Assembly (NCBI GenBank): GCA_963736695.1
Contig: CAVTPU010000004.1
Location: 2,976,001-3,040,000, forward strand
Reading direction: 5' to 3'
DNA from: CAVTPU01 sp963736695
Lineage (GTDB): Bacteria; Actinomycetota; Actinomycetes; Mycobacteriales; Micromonosporaceae
DNA: 64,000 nt
Below, one piece after another: positions 39,016 to 46,697 of this stretch (position 1 is its first letter; the number at the start of each line of letters is the position of its first letter). A program made the translations under genes and the position numbers. The notes below the pieces were generated by a model, which did not search any database, was not told where the DNA came from, and was given only the letters and a program-made list of their open reading frames with translations.

Positions 39016-40311
39016 GTGCACGATACGACGCTGCTGATCGCCGCCGCAGGCTTGGTCGTGTGCGCCGGATTCTTCGGCATGATCGACGCCGCGTTGGCGA
39101 CGATCTCGCCGGCCCGGGTGGCAGAGACCGCCCGTGAGGGGCGTCGAGGGGCCGTCCAACTGGCCGCCATCGCCATCGATGTCGCGCGCTTCACCAACCT
39201 GCTGCTGCTGCTTCGACTGCTCTGCGAACTCACCGCCACCGCGTTGGTCGCGTTGGTCGCGATCGAGGCGATCGGCATCGGCTGGCTCGCGGTGATCGTG
39301 GCGGCGGTGGCGATGACGGTGGTGAGCTTTGTCGTCGTCGGGGTGGGGCCGCGCACCATTGGACGCCAACACGCCTATCCGGTGGCGCTCGCGGTGGCCC
39401 CGTTGCTCGGCTGGCTGGGGCGGGCTTTGGGCCCACTCGCGACGCTGCTCATCCGGGTCGGCAACGCTGTCACCCCCGGCAAGGGGTTCCGGGAGGGGCC
39501 GTTCGCGACGCAGGTCGAGCTGCGCGAATTGGTTGACTTGGCGGAGCGGCGGGGCGTCGTCGAGCACGATGAGCGCGAGATGATCCATTCCGTCTTCGAG
39601 CTGGGCGACACCATCGTGCGCGAGGTGATGGTGCCCCGCACCGAGATGGTGTGGATCGAGGAGCGCAAGTCAGCCGAGCAGGCTCTCATTCTCGCGTCCC
39701 GGTCGGGGTTTTCGCGACTTCCTGTGGTGGGGGACTCCGTTGACGACGTGCGTGGCGTGGTCTATCTCAAGGACCTCGTTCGCCGCACTCAGGCGGGAGC
39801 GGACCGCGCCGCGTCAGTCGGCTCCGTCATGCGTCCGGCGAGCTATGTGCCGGAGAGCAAGCACGTCGATGAGCTGCTCCGCGAGATGCAGGCCGAACGC
39901 ACCCACATCGCCGTCGTTGTCGATGAATATGGAGGAACGGCCGGCCTGGTCACCATCGAGGACCTCTTGGAGGAGATCGTCGGCGAGATCACCGACGAAT
40001 ATGACGTGGAGCGACCGCCCGTCGAACGGCTCGGCGACGGTCGGGTGCGGGTCAGCGCCCGACTGCCGGTCGAGGATCTTGGTGAACTTTTCCACGTCGA
40101 TCTGACCACCGACGAGGTGGAGACGGTCGCGGGGTTGCTCGCGCAGGCCCTCGGTCGGGTGCCGATTCCCGGCGCCGCGACGGTCGTCGATGGTCTGCGG
40201 CTCGAGGCCGAGGGCACCACGGGCCGCCGCAACAGGATCGATACGGTATTGGTGAGCCGGGCCGGCCCTGGCGCGGACACCACATCTGAGAGGCAGACCG
40301 CCGATGTCTGA
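39016..40311 (+). CDS. CNNM/CBS-domain membrane protein (hemolysin C/CorC family)
   Basis: 431 residues. An N-terminal CNNM (DUF21) transmembrane region of three to four helices (about 5-150) is followed by a CBS-domain pair (about 205-330, REVMVPRTEMVWI, then VVVDEYGGTAGLVTIEDLLEEIVGEI). A C-terminal CorC/HlyC transporter-associated domain ends the protein. The family is linked to magnesium or cobalt export; the old hemolysin name is not informative. The GTG start comes 2 bases after ybeY, and it overlaps the next gene by eight bases. Confidence 0.92.
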   Translation: MHDTTLLIAAAGLVVCAGFFGMIDAALATISPARVAETAREGRRGAVQLAAIAIDVARFTNLLLLLRLLCELTATALVALVAIEAIGIGWLAVIVAAVAMTVVSFVVVGVGPRTIGRQHAYPVALAVAPLLGWLGRALGPLATLLIRVGNAVTPGKGFREGPFATQVELRELVDLAERRGVVEHDEREMIHSVFELGDTIVREVMVPRTEMVWIEERKSAEQALILASRSGFSRLPVVGDSVDDVRGVVYLKDLVRRTQAGADRAASVGSVMRPASYVPESKHVDELLREMQAERTHIAVVVDEYGGTAGLVTIEDLLEEIVGEITDEYDVERPPVERLGDGRVRVSARLPVEDLGELFHVDLTTDEVETVAGLLAQALGRVPIPGAATVVDGLRLEAEGTTGRRNRIDTVLVSRAGPGADTTSERQTADV

Positions 40312-40672
40312 GACCGCGCTGTCGTTGGACGCCGATGACAGCAAGTTGGTGACGCTGGCACGCGCCGCACGGGCTCGGGTCGGCGCGGCCGACGCCGCAG
40401 CAGTGCGCGACAGTGATGGGCGGACCTACGCCGCAGCGGCGGTGCGGCTCACATCGTTGTCGTTGTCGGGGCTGGCGCTCGCGGTGGCGAACGCGGTCTC
40501 GTCCGGGGCGACCACAATCGAGGCGGCGGCCGTCGTCGCGGCTGCGGATGTGCTTGACCGGGTGACCGAGGACGGTGGTTTCGCGGCGGTTCGTGAGCTC
40601 AGCGTCGACGCGCCGATATATGTCGCTACCCCGGACGGAGTCGCCGTCGGGGTGGCCGGGGGTCTCCAGTGA
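40304..40672 (+). CDS. Cytidine-deaminase-like protein lacking the active site
   Basis: A 122-residue protein in the slot where mycobacteria have Rv2365c, between the CNNM/CBS gene and era. Size and the segment DGRTYAAAAVRLTSLSLSGLALAVANAVSSG follow the cytidine deaminase fold. The catalytic C-A-E position reads L-A-V, and the PCxxC zinc motif is missing altogether; the protein has no cysteine at all. It is therefore unlikely to deaminate cytidine and may be a structural or binding remnant of that fold. It overlaps both neighbours (8 bases upstream, GTGA with era). Confidence 0.7.
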   Translation: MSETALSLDADDSKLVTLARAARARVGAADAAAVRDSDGRTYAAAAVRLTSLSLSGLALAVANAVSSGATTIEAAAVVAAADVLDRVTEDGGFAAVRELSVDAPIYVATPDGVAVGVAGGLQ

Positions 40673-41580
40673 CGGCTGGATCCGCGCGGTATAGAGCCGG
40701 CTTCGCCTGCCTCGTCGGCCGCCCCAACGCGGGCAAGTCGACACTCACCAACGCGCTGATCGGGACGAAGGTCGCGATCACCAGCAATCGGCCGCAGACC
40801 ACCCGACACGTGATCAGGGGCGTGTTGCATCGCCCCGATAGTCAGCTCGTGCTGGTCGACACGCCGGGCCTTCACCGGCCTCGGACACTGCTCGGCGAGC
40901 GGCTCAACGACCTGGTCCGCCAGACGTGGAGTGAGGTCGATGTGATCGGCCTCTGCATCCCGGCCGATGAGGAGATCGGCCGGGGTGACAGGTTCATCAC
41001 GGCCGAGATCGGGGAACTAACCGGCACCGTTATCGCGATCGTCACCAAGACCGACCTGGTGGATCGGGCGCGGGTGGCTCAGCAACTGCTCGCCGTGCAG
41101 GACTTGGGGGATTTCGCCGAGATAGTGCCGGTCTCGGCGGTCGCGGGGGATCGGCTCGACACGTTGATTGACGTGATGTCGCGTTATCTGCCGCCGTCGC
41201 CCCAGCTCTATCCGGACGGGATGATCACCGACGAACCGGAGCAGGTGCTCGTCGCCGAGTTGATCCGAGAGGCGGCGTTGGAGGGCGTGCGGGATGAGTT
41301 GCCCCACTCGATCGCCGTGGTTGTCGAGGAGATGCAGCGGGACGAGGACCGCCCGGCCAACCGGCCGTTGACACGGATCTTCGCCGATGTCTATGTCGAA
41401 CGGTCCAGTCAGAAGGCGATCGTCATCGGGGCTGGCGGCAGCCGGCTGCGTGCGGTCGGCACCCGGGCCAGGGTCCAGATCGAGGAGTTGATCGGCACGC
41501 AGGTCTATCTGGACCTTCATGTTCGGATCGCGAAGGACTGGCAACACGACCCGAAGTTGCTGCGCCGGCTGGGTTTCTGA
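40669..41580 (+). CDS. era: GTPase Era
   Basis: A 303-residue GTPase that binds the 3' end of 16S rRNA and helps 30S assembly. The G domain has GRPNAGKST (G1), DTPGLHRP (G3) and TKTD (G4); the C-terminal KH domain contains the GAGGSRLRAVGTRAR segment. A GTG start overlaps the upstream stop. It is in the conserved ybeY-CNNM-cdd-era-recO cluster. Confidence 0.97.
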   Translation: MTAGSARYRAGFACLVGRPNAGKSTLTNALIGTKVAITSNRPQTTRHVIRGVLHRPDSQLVLVDTPGLHRPRTLLGERLNDLVRQTWSEVDVIGLCIPADEEIGRGDRFITAEIGELTGTVIAIVTKTDLVDRARVAQQLLAVQDLGDFAEIVPVSAVAGDRLDTLIDVMSRYLPPSPQLYPDGMITDEPEQVLVAELIREAALEGVRDELPHSIAVVVEEMQRDEDRPANRPLTRIFADVYVERSSQKAIVIGAGGSRLRAVGTRARVQIEELIGTQVYLDLHVRIAKDWQHDPKLLRRLGF

Positions 41581-41694
41581 CAACCGGTCGTCGCGCCGTC
41601 GAATGTTCGAGTTGTGTGAGCAACACCTGGCAATTGGGTCACAATCGCCCTCACCCCCTGTGGCGGATGGGCGACAATACGGTAGACAGGCTCG

Positions 41695-42762
41695 GTGCGC
41701 GATCGCTATCTGGACACCTTGCGAGCCTTGGCGATCGTCCGAGTGGTGCTCTATCACTCAACGGGCTGGACGTTGCTCACGGTGGTCTTTCCGGCCATGG
41801 GGGTCATGTTCGCCTTGTCCGGCTCGCTCATGGCAGCGTCACTTGACCGGCATGGGGTCCGGGCGGTTTCCCGTCGCGCCCGACGCCTACTTCCTCCATT
41901 GTGGATGATCGCGGCGGTCGCGGTGCCGCTGATGATCGTCACGGGGTTGGCCGTGGACTGGCGTCTTGTGCTCTGGATCGTGCCCCTCATCGACCCGCCG
42001 ATGACCAGCATGGGAGCCAGCGTTCTCGGGGTGGTGTGGTATCTGCGGCAGTATCTGTGGTTCGTGGTTGTTTCGCCGCTGCTGCTGCCGCTCTTCCGCC
42101 GGTGGCCGATCCCGACGATTCTGGCTCCCTACGCGCTGCTCGCCGCGATCGAGTTCGGTCTGCCCGGTCTCGGCGTGGGCCGCGACTTCGCGGTATACCT
42201 CGGCTGCTGGCTCATCGGCTTCGCACACCGAGACGGCCTGCTGGACCGAGCCCGCAGACCGATTCTCATCACGGTCGCGGCGACCCTGTCGGTCGTCGGC
42301 CTGGCGTGGTTGTTCCTTCAACCCGGGCCGCGCGGCGGGGATCTCAACGACGTGGCGGTCGCGAACGCGTTGTGGTCGGCCGGCTTTGTGCTCGCGGCTC
42401 TGGGTCTGCGTCCCATGGCAACTGGCTGGTTTGCCCGCCTGCGGTTGAGCACCAGACTGGTCACGTTGCTTAACCGGCGGGCCGTGACCGTATATCTGTG
42501 GCACCAGACAGTGATCATCGGCGTGGCCTTCGCCGTTGGCTACGCCGGCTGGAACCTGTCCGAGGCGGGCGGCACCGCGGTCTGGCTCGGCCTCATCGGA
42601 GTGGGAGTCGCCGCCAGCGTGCTCGCCTTCGGCTGGGTCGAAGACATCGCGGCCCGCCGCCGACCAGCGTTGTTGCCGGTCAGGGAAGAATGGGGGCATG
42701 GCCATCAGACCAGCTCTCTATCGCGACGACGCATTGGTGCTGCGCGTACAGAAGCTGGGTGA
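41695..42762 (+). CDS. Acyltransferase 3 family membrane protein
   Basis: A 355-residue integral membrane protein with about ten hydrophobic helices. The conserved start RDRYLDTLRALAIVRVVLYH (Arg and His of the acyltransferase-3 core), the RRARRLLPPLW motif and the W-rich later helices define the family, which acylates sugars or peptides of the envelope. The substrate is unknown. The gene sits between era and recO and its end overlaps recO by 65 bases, so the two are probably co-transcribed. Confidence 0.88.
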   Translation: MRDRYLDTLRALAIVRVVLYHSTGWTLLTVVFPAMGVMFALSGSLMAASLDRHGVRAVSRRARRLLPPLWMIAAVAVPLMIVTGLAVDWRLVLWIVPLIDPPMTSMGASVLGVVWYLRQYLWFVVVSPLLLPLFRRWPIPTILAPYALLAAIEFGLPGLGVGRDFAVYLGCWLIGFAHRDGLLDRARRPILITVAATLSVVGLAWLFLQPGPRGGDLNDVAVANALWSAGFVLAALGLRPMATGWFARLRLSTRLVTLLNRRAVTVYLWHQTVIIGVAFAVGYAGWNLSEAGGTAVWLGLIGVGVAASVLAFGWVEDIAARRRPALLPVREEWGHGHQTSSLSRRRIGAARTEAG

Positions 42763-43477
42763 ATCCGACCGGATCATCACCATGCTCACCCGGCGTTACG
42801 GTCGGGTTCGGGCAGCGGCCAAAGGGGTACGCCGAATCAGCTCGCGGTTCGGCGCCCGGTTGGAGCCTTTCGGCCATATCGACGTGCAGATCGCTGGCGA
42901 CGTCCACAACGCCGCACGGTCGCTGCACTCAGTTCGGCAGGTGGAGAGCATTGACCTGTTCGGCAAGGAACTCGGGCGGGACTATCCCCGATATACCGCT
43001 GCGAGCGCGATCGCCGAGACCGCCGAGCGACTGACCCCGATCGAGCACGAACCATCCTTGCGGCTGTTTCAGCTCACGCTTGGGGCGTTGCGCGCGTTGT
43101 CGGTCGCCGAGCATGCGAGCACACTGGTGCTCGACGCCTTTCTGCTGCGGGCGATGGCAGTCGCGGGCTGGGCGCCCGCGTTGTCGGAGTGCGCGGTCTG
43201 CGGCACGGCCGGCCCGCACGGAGCGTTCTCGGTGCCGGCGGGTGGTGCCGTCTGTGGCGACTGCCGGCCGCCGGGGGCCACGAGACCGGCTCCCGCCACC
43301 CTCGATCTCATGATCGCGTTGGGCACGGGAGACTGGCGGGTGGCGGACGGTGCCGGCTCATCGCCTCGGCGCGAGTGCAGCGGTCTGGTCGCCGCGCACC
43401 TGCAGTGGCATCTCGAACGCGCTCTGCGCTCGTTGCCGCTGGTTGAACGATCCGCCGGTGAGGGAGACGCGTCGTGA
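42698..43477 (+). CDS. recO: DNA repair protein RecO
   Basis: A 259-residue recombination mediator that with RecR loads RecA at gaps. The N-terminal OB fold begins YRDDALVLRVQKLGESDRIITMLT. The C-terminal helical domain has a zinc site of four cysteines (CAVCG and CGDC, about 167-190). ATG at 42698 lies inside the preceding gene's 3' end. The stop overlaps the uppS GTG. Confidence 0.94.
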   Translation: MAIRPALYRDDALVLRVQKLGESDRIITMLTRRYGRVRAAAKGVRRISSRFGARLEPFGHIDVQIAGDVHNAARSLHSVRQVESIDLFGKELGRDYPRYTAASAIAETAERLTPIEHEPSLRLFQLTLGALRALSVAEHASTLVLDAFLLRAMAVAGWAPALSECAVCGTAGPHGAFSVPAGGAVCGDCRPPGATRPAPATLDLMIALGTGDWRVADGAGSSPRRECSGLVAAHLQWHLERALRSLPLVERSAGEGDAS

Positions 43478-44319
43478 AGGCTTTCGGCCGAGGAAGTGCC
43501 AAACCAGCACCCGTACGGGCACCAAGCCCACACCCCTCCGGAGCGCGGCCGCCGGGGCTTCCCCCCGCGGCGCTGCCCCAACATGTCGCGGTGGTGATGG
43601 ATGGCAACGGGCGGTGGGCCAAAGAACGGGGCCTGCCTCGCACCAAAGGCCACGAACAAGGCGAGTTCTCGCTCTTCGACACGATCGAGGGCGCGATCGA
43701 GATCGGCATTCCCTACCTGTCCGCCTACGCCTTCTCCACGGAGAATTGGCGTCGCTCGCCGGAGGAGGTCCGATTTCTCATGGGCTTCAACCGTGACGTG
43801 ATCCGCCGTCGGCGTGATCAGCTCGTCGACCTTGGCGTTCGGGTGGTGTGGTCCGGCCGCGAGGGGCGGCTATGGAAGAGCGTCATCGCCGAGTTGGAGA
43901 CTGCTCAGGAGATGTCGGCCCACAACCGCACCCTCACCCTGCAGTTCTGTGTCAACTATGGCGGACAGGCCGAGATCGCCGACGCCGCCGCCGCGATCGC
44001 CCGCGATGTCGCCGCCGGTCGGCTCGACCCGTCGAAGGTCAACGAGAAGCTCTTCGCGCGTTACCTCTATCACCCGGAGGTGCCCGAGGTCGACATGTTC
44101 TTGCGTCCGTCGGGTGAGCAACGCACGTCGAACTTTCTCATCTGGCAGTCCGCGTATGCCGAGTTGGTCTATCTCGACACGCTGTGGCCGGACTTCGATC
44201 GCCGGCACCTGTGGCACGCGTGCGAGCTCTATGCCCAGCGTGACCGTCGTTTCGGAGGTGCGGTCCCCAACCCGGTGGCGCCGCCACCGGCCACTCCCGC
44301 TCCCACTCCAACCAGCTGA
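43474..44319 (+). CDS. uppS: Isoprenyl transferase (undecaprenyl/decaprenyl diphosphate synthase)
   Basis: A 281-residue cis-prenyltransferase making the polyprenyl diphosphate lipid carrier for cell wall synthesis. The catalytic Asp is D43 in VVMDGNGRWA. The family motifs AFSTENWRRSPEEV, NYGGQAEI and RPSGEQRTSNFLIWQSAYAE are complete. The start and end carry Pro-rich tails. It overlaps recO by four bases (GTGA) and closes the cluster. Confidence 0.95.
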   Translation: MKAFGRGSAKPAPVRAPSPHPSGARPPGLPPAALPQHVAVVMDGNGRWAKERGLPRTKGHEQGEFSLFDTIEGAIEIGIPYLSAYAFSTENWRRSPEEVRFLMGFNRDVIRRRRDQLVDLGVRVVWSGREGRLWKSVIAELETAQEMSAHNRTLTLQFCVNYGGQAEIADAAAAIARDVAAGRLDPSKVNEKLFARYLYHPEVPEVDMFLRPSGEQRTSNFLIWQSAYAELVYLDTLWPDFDRRHLWHACELYAQRDRRFGGAVPNPVAPPPATPAPTPTS

Positions 44320-44437
44320 GCCGATCACGAAAGTGCCGGGAGATCGCCCGAAGCGCCTGTTCAGTGAAGAACAACGTCAGCTGAGGGTGCCCGGCGGAGC
44401 CTGACCGGCCAATGTTGTGGAACCCGGCTCGTCGAGC

Positions 44438-44451
44438 GGACAGATAACAGG
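44438..44451 (+). repeat. Direct repeat copy 1 (GGACAGATAACAGG)
   Basis: A 14-base sequence ending one base before the ATG of the sigma factor. The same 14 bases recur at 45074-45087, 43 bases before the next gene start. It may be a promoter or operator element shared by the sigma gene and its partner, or a small duplication. Confidence 0.55.
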
Positions 44452-44452
44452 C

Positions 44453-45133
44453 ATGGAGTCACTGTCGCGAATGCGCGTGAGAGCCGGAGACCCGAGTGCC
44501 TTCGGAGCACTGTTCGACGCACATGCTGCGGTTATCTATCGACACGCCGTGCGGATCACCGGCGATTGGGCGCTCGCCGAGGACGTCGTTTCGCTCACAT
44601 TTCTTGAAGCGTGGCGGTTACGTGCCCGACTGAACCCGGTGGGCGACAGCCTTCGTCCATGGTTGCTGGGGATTGCCACGAATGTGCTGCGCAACATCAG
44701 CCGGGCAGCGCGTCGGCACCGGCACGCGTTGTCCCGTGTGCCCGTGCACGAGACAGTCCCCGACTTTTCAGACGACCTGGTAGGCCGGGTTGTGGACGCC
44801 GAAGAGTTGGCCGCGGCCCACGCGGCGCTGGCGACGTTACGCCCACGCGAACGGGAGGTGCTGGCGCTATGCGTCTGGGAGGGCTTGGACTATCAGGCGG
44901 CCGCGTTGGCCCTGGGGGTGCCGGTCGGGACCGTCCGATCCCGGCTGTCCCGAGCAAGAACTCGGCTGAGGGAGGCGACGCAGTCCGAGTTAACCGCCGT
45001 GCGAAGTCAAACGAGGCCCGCCGCTACGAGCGTATTGGCGGCCACTTTTGCGATGGAACCGGCAAACCCCCATGGACAGATAACAGGTGACCGCGGTTCG
45101 GCGGTCCGGTCAACGCAGGAGGACAAGCGATGA
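44453..45133 (+). CDS. RNA polymerase sigma factor, ECF type
   Basis: A 226-residue ECF sigma factor. Region 2 is visible (PSAFGALFDAHAAVIYRHAVRITGDWALAEDVVSLTFLEAWR), as is region 4 (LRPREREVLALCVWEGLDYQAAALALGVPVGTVRSRLSRAR). This type is usually followed by a CU044_5270 membrane protein, as here; the two genes overlap by four bases (45130-45133). An upstream in-frame ATG at 44417 is possible, but it would place the repeat element inside the gene. The end of the gene carries the second repeat copy. Confidence 0.88.
   Translation: MESLSRMRVRAGDPSAFGALFDAHAAVIYRHAVRITGDWALAEDVVSLTFLEAWRLRARLNPVGDSLRPWLLGIATNVLRNISRAARRHRHALSRVPVHETVPDFSDDLVGRVVDAEELAAAHAALATLRPREREVLALCVWEGLDYQAAALALGVPVGTVRSRLSRARTRLREATQSELTAVRSQTRPAATSVLAATFAMEPANPHGQITGDRGSAVRSTQEDKR
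45074..45087 (+). repeat. Direct repeat copy 2 (GGACAGATAACAGG)
   Basis: The second exact 14-base copy of the element at 44438-44451. It lies within the last codons of the sigma gene, upstream of the CU044_5270 gene, and is read there as GQITG. See copy 1. Confidence 0.55.
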
Positions 45134-46173
45134 ACGCCGCGTTCCGCAGAACTCCGCAGGTGGATGCCGACGAGCTGTCGGACCTGGCAGAGTTGCTGCC
45201 CGCTCCGGGAAGTCCGGTGCTTTCTGTCGACCGCCATCGGCACCTCAAGGAGCATGTCATGAATCACATCGAGTGGGAGTCGACGGCCGCCACGGCGGGG
45301 CGGAAACCCCGGCTGCGTCGGTTGGCGTGGCGTCTGGTGCCGGCTACCGCGGCGGTCGTCGCGGTAGCAGTCGGCTTGGGGGTGACAGGTTACGCACCTT
45401 GGGTCGATGAAGAACCGACTGCGCACGCCTCCGCCGGCTCGGATCGCAGCGGCGTCATCCCACAGACTCCTGCCACAGAACTGTTAGGCCGCGTCGCGTT
45501 GGTCGCCGAATCCAAGACGACGAGTGCAGTGCGCGATGATCAGTTCGTCTATGTCGATAGTCAGGTGGCGTGGATGGAGTCCGTCGTGGACGGCCCAACC
45601 ACGATGCCTGCGGTGCATCGTCGACAGGTTTGGCTTTCAGTTGACGGCACAAGAACCGGACTTGTCATCGAAGACCAACCTAACTTCGAAGACGGTGAGC
45701 ATCTTTTTGAGCCGCAGCCCAAGAACTCCATCGGTACATATCGCTATCTGGAGTCGCTTCCCACCGATCCACACGTGTTGTTGAAGAAGATTTACCACGA
45801 CACGAAAGGCATGGGCCCCGGTCCCGATGAGGAGGCCTTCGTCGCCATCGGAGACTTCATCATGGAGTCGGCGATGCCGCCGAAGCTCAACGGCGCGTTT
45901 TTCCGGGCGGCGGCGTTGATTCCCGGAGTGGTGCTGGTGGACGACGCGGTCGACGCGGCCGGTCGCCGCGGCATCGCGGTGGCTTATGGGAACAGCGACG
46001 GCCGAACCGAATGGATCTTCGACGCGAAAACGTTGGAGTTTCTCGGCGAACGGAGTGTGTTGTTGCGCGATCAGGGCGGGTTAAAGGCCGGCACGGTGAC
46101 CGGCACGACCGCGATCATCACCCGCGCCATCGTCGACAAGGTGCGTCAGACCCCGCCCCCGACGCGCGGCTGA
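45130..46173 (+). CDS. CU044_5270 family membrane protein (sigma factor partner)
   Basis: A 347-residue protein. A cytoplasmic N-terminus of about 65 residues is followed by a transmembrane helix (about 69-90) and a large outside domain with the YVDSQVAWME-type motif, typical of the actinobacterial CU044_5270 family. Such proteins are encoded with an ECF sigma factor and may sense an envelope signal. AGGAGG is six bases before the ATG. It overlaps the sigma gene by four bases. Confidence 0.85.
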   Translation: MNAAFRRTPQVDADELSDLAELLPAPGSPVLSVDRHRHLKEHVMNHIEWESTAATAGRKPRLRRLAWRLVPATAAVVAVAVGLGVTGYAPWVDEEPTAHASAGSDRSGVIPQTPATELLGRVALVAESKTTSAVRDDQFVYVDSQVAWMESVVDGPTTMPAVHRRQVWLSVDGTRTGLVIEDQPNFEDGEHLFEPQPKNSIGTYRYLESLPTDPHVLLKKIYHDTKGMGPGPDEEAFVAIGDFIMESAMPPKLNGAFFRAAALIPGVVLVDDAVDAAGRRGIAVAYGNSDGRTEWIFDAKTLEFLGERSVLLRDQGGLKAGTVTGTTAIITRAIVDKVRQTPPPTRG

Positions 46174-46301
46174 CACGCGGGCAAACCATGGTCGGGGCGG
46201 CCCGGCTCGACCGGATGACTCGGTCGGACCGCGGCCGTCCCGGCTTAGGCTGACGGCTCATTCGGGGAGGCCGCCCGTGCCGCAGAGGCAATTGGAGCGA
46301 G

Positions 46302-46583
46302 TTAGACGTAGACGCCCTCCTCGAAACCGACCCGTTCCCAGTCTGACGGGGTCGCCGTGCGGCCTTCCCACGACACGATGCAGGTGACGTCGATCTCCCA
46401 ACGGTTGTCGTCGCCGACGATCAGACTGACGACGTTGACCATGTCGTATGTGTCCAGTCGAATGCCGAGCCCGACCGACGGTGGGATCGGCAGCGTCAGC
46501 TCTCGCAGCCAGGTCCCGTCCGGGGTCGGCGCGACAAGGAGTGCCCGGATTGGGCCGCTTGACAGGCTCTTCGGCAGCGTCAT
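46302..46583 (-). CDS. Hypothetical small protein
   Basis: A 93-residue protein of mixed alpha/beta character with a WERVGFEEGVYV end and no transmembrane helix. The family is not recognised. The ATG at 46583 is preferred over longer starts that would run into the opposite dinG promoter. It is convergent with the CU044_5270 gene and divergent from dinG; no partner is obvious. Confidence 0.55.
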   Translation of the reverse strand: MTLPKSLSSGPIRALLVAPTPDGTWLRELTLPIPPSVGLGIRLDTYDMVNVVSLIVGDDNRWEIDVTCIVSWEGRTATPSDWERVGFEEGVYV

Positions 46584-46649
46584 AGCGATGACAATAGACG
46601 TCGCCGCAACGCGACCATCCGCAGCCGAGCATCGTGCCAGCCACGCGGG

Positions 46650-46658
46650 TGTGGATAA
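46650..46658 (-). promoter_or_regulatory. DnaA box upstream of dinG
   Basis: TGTGGATAA, the complement of TTATCCACA, lies 39 bases before the dinG ATG. It may be a DnaA binding site controlling this helicase gene; a single box can also occur by chance. Confidence 0.3.
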
Positions 46659-46697
46659 CGGCGACGGTGTCGGGCCGCCCGAGTACCCTGACAGGTC

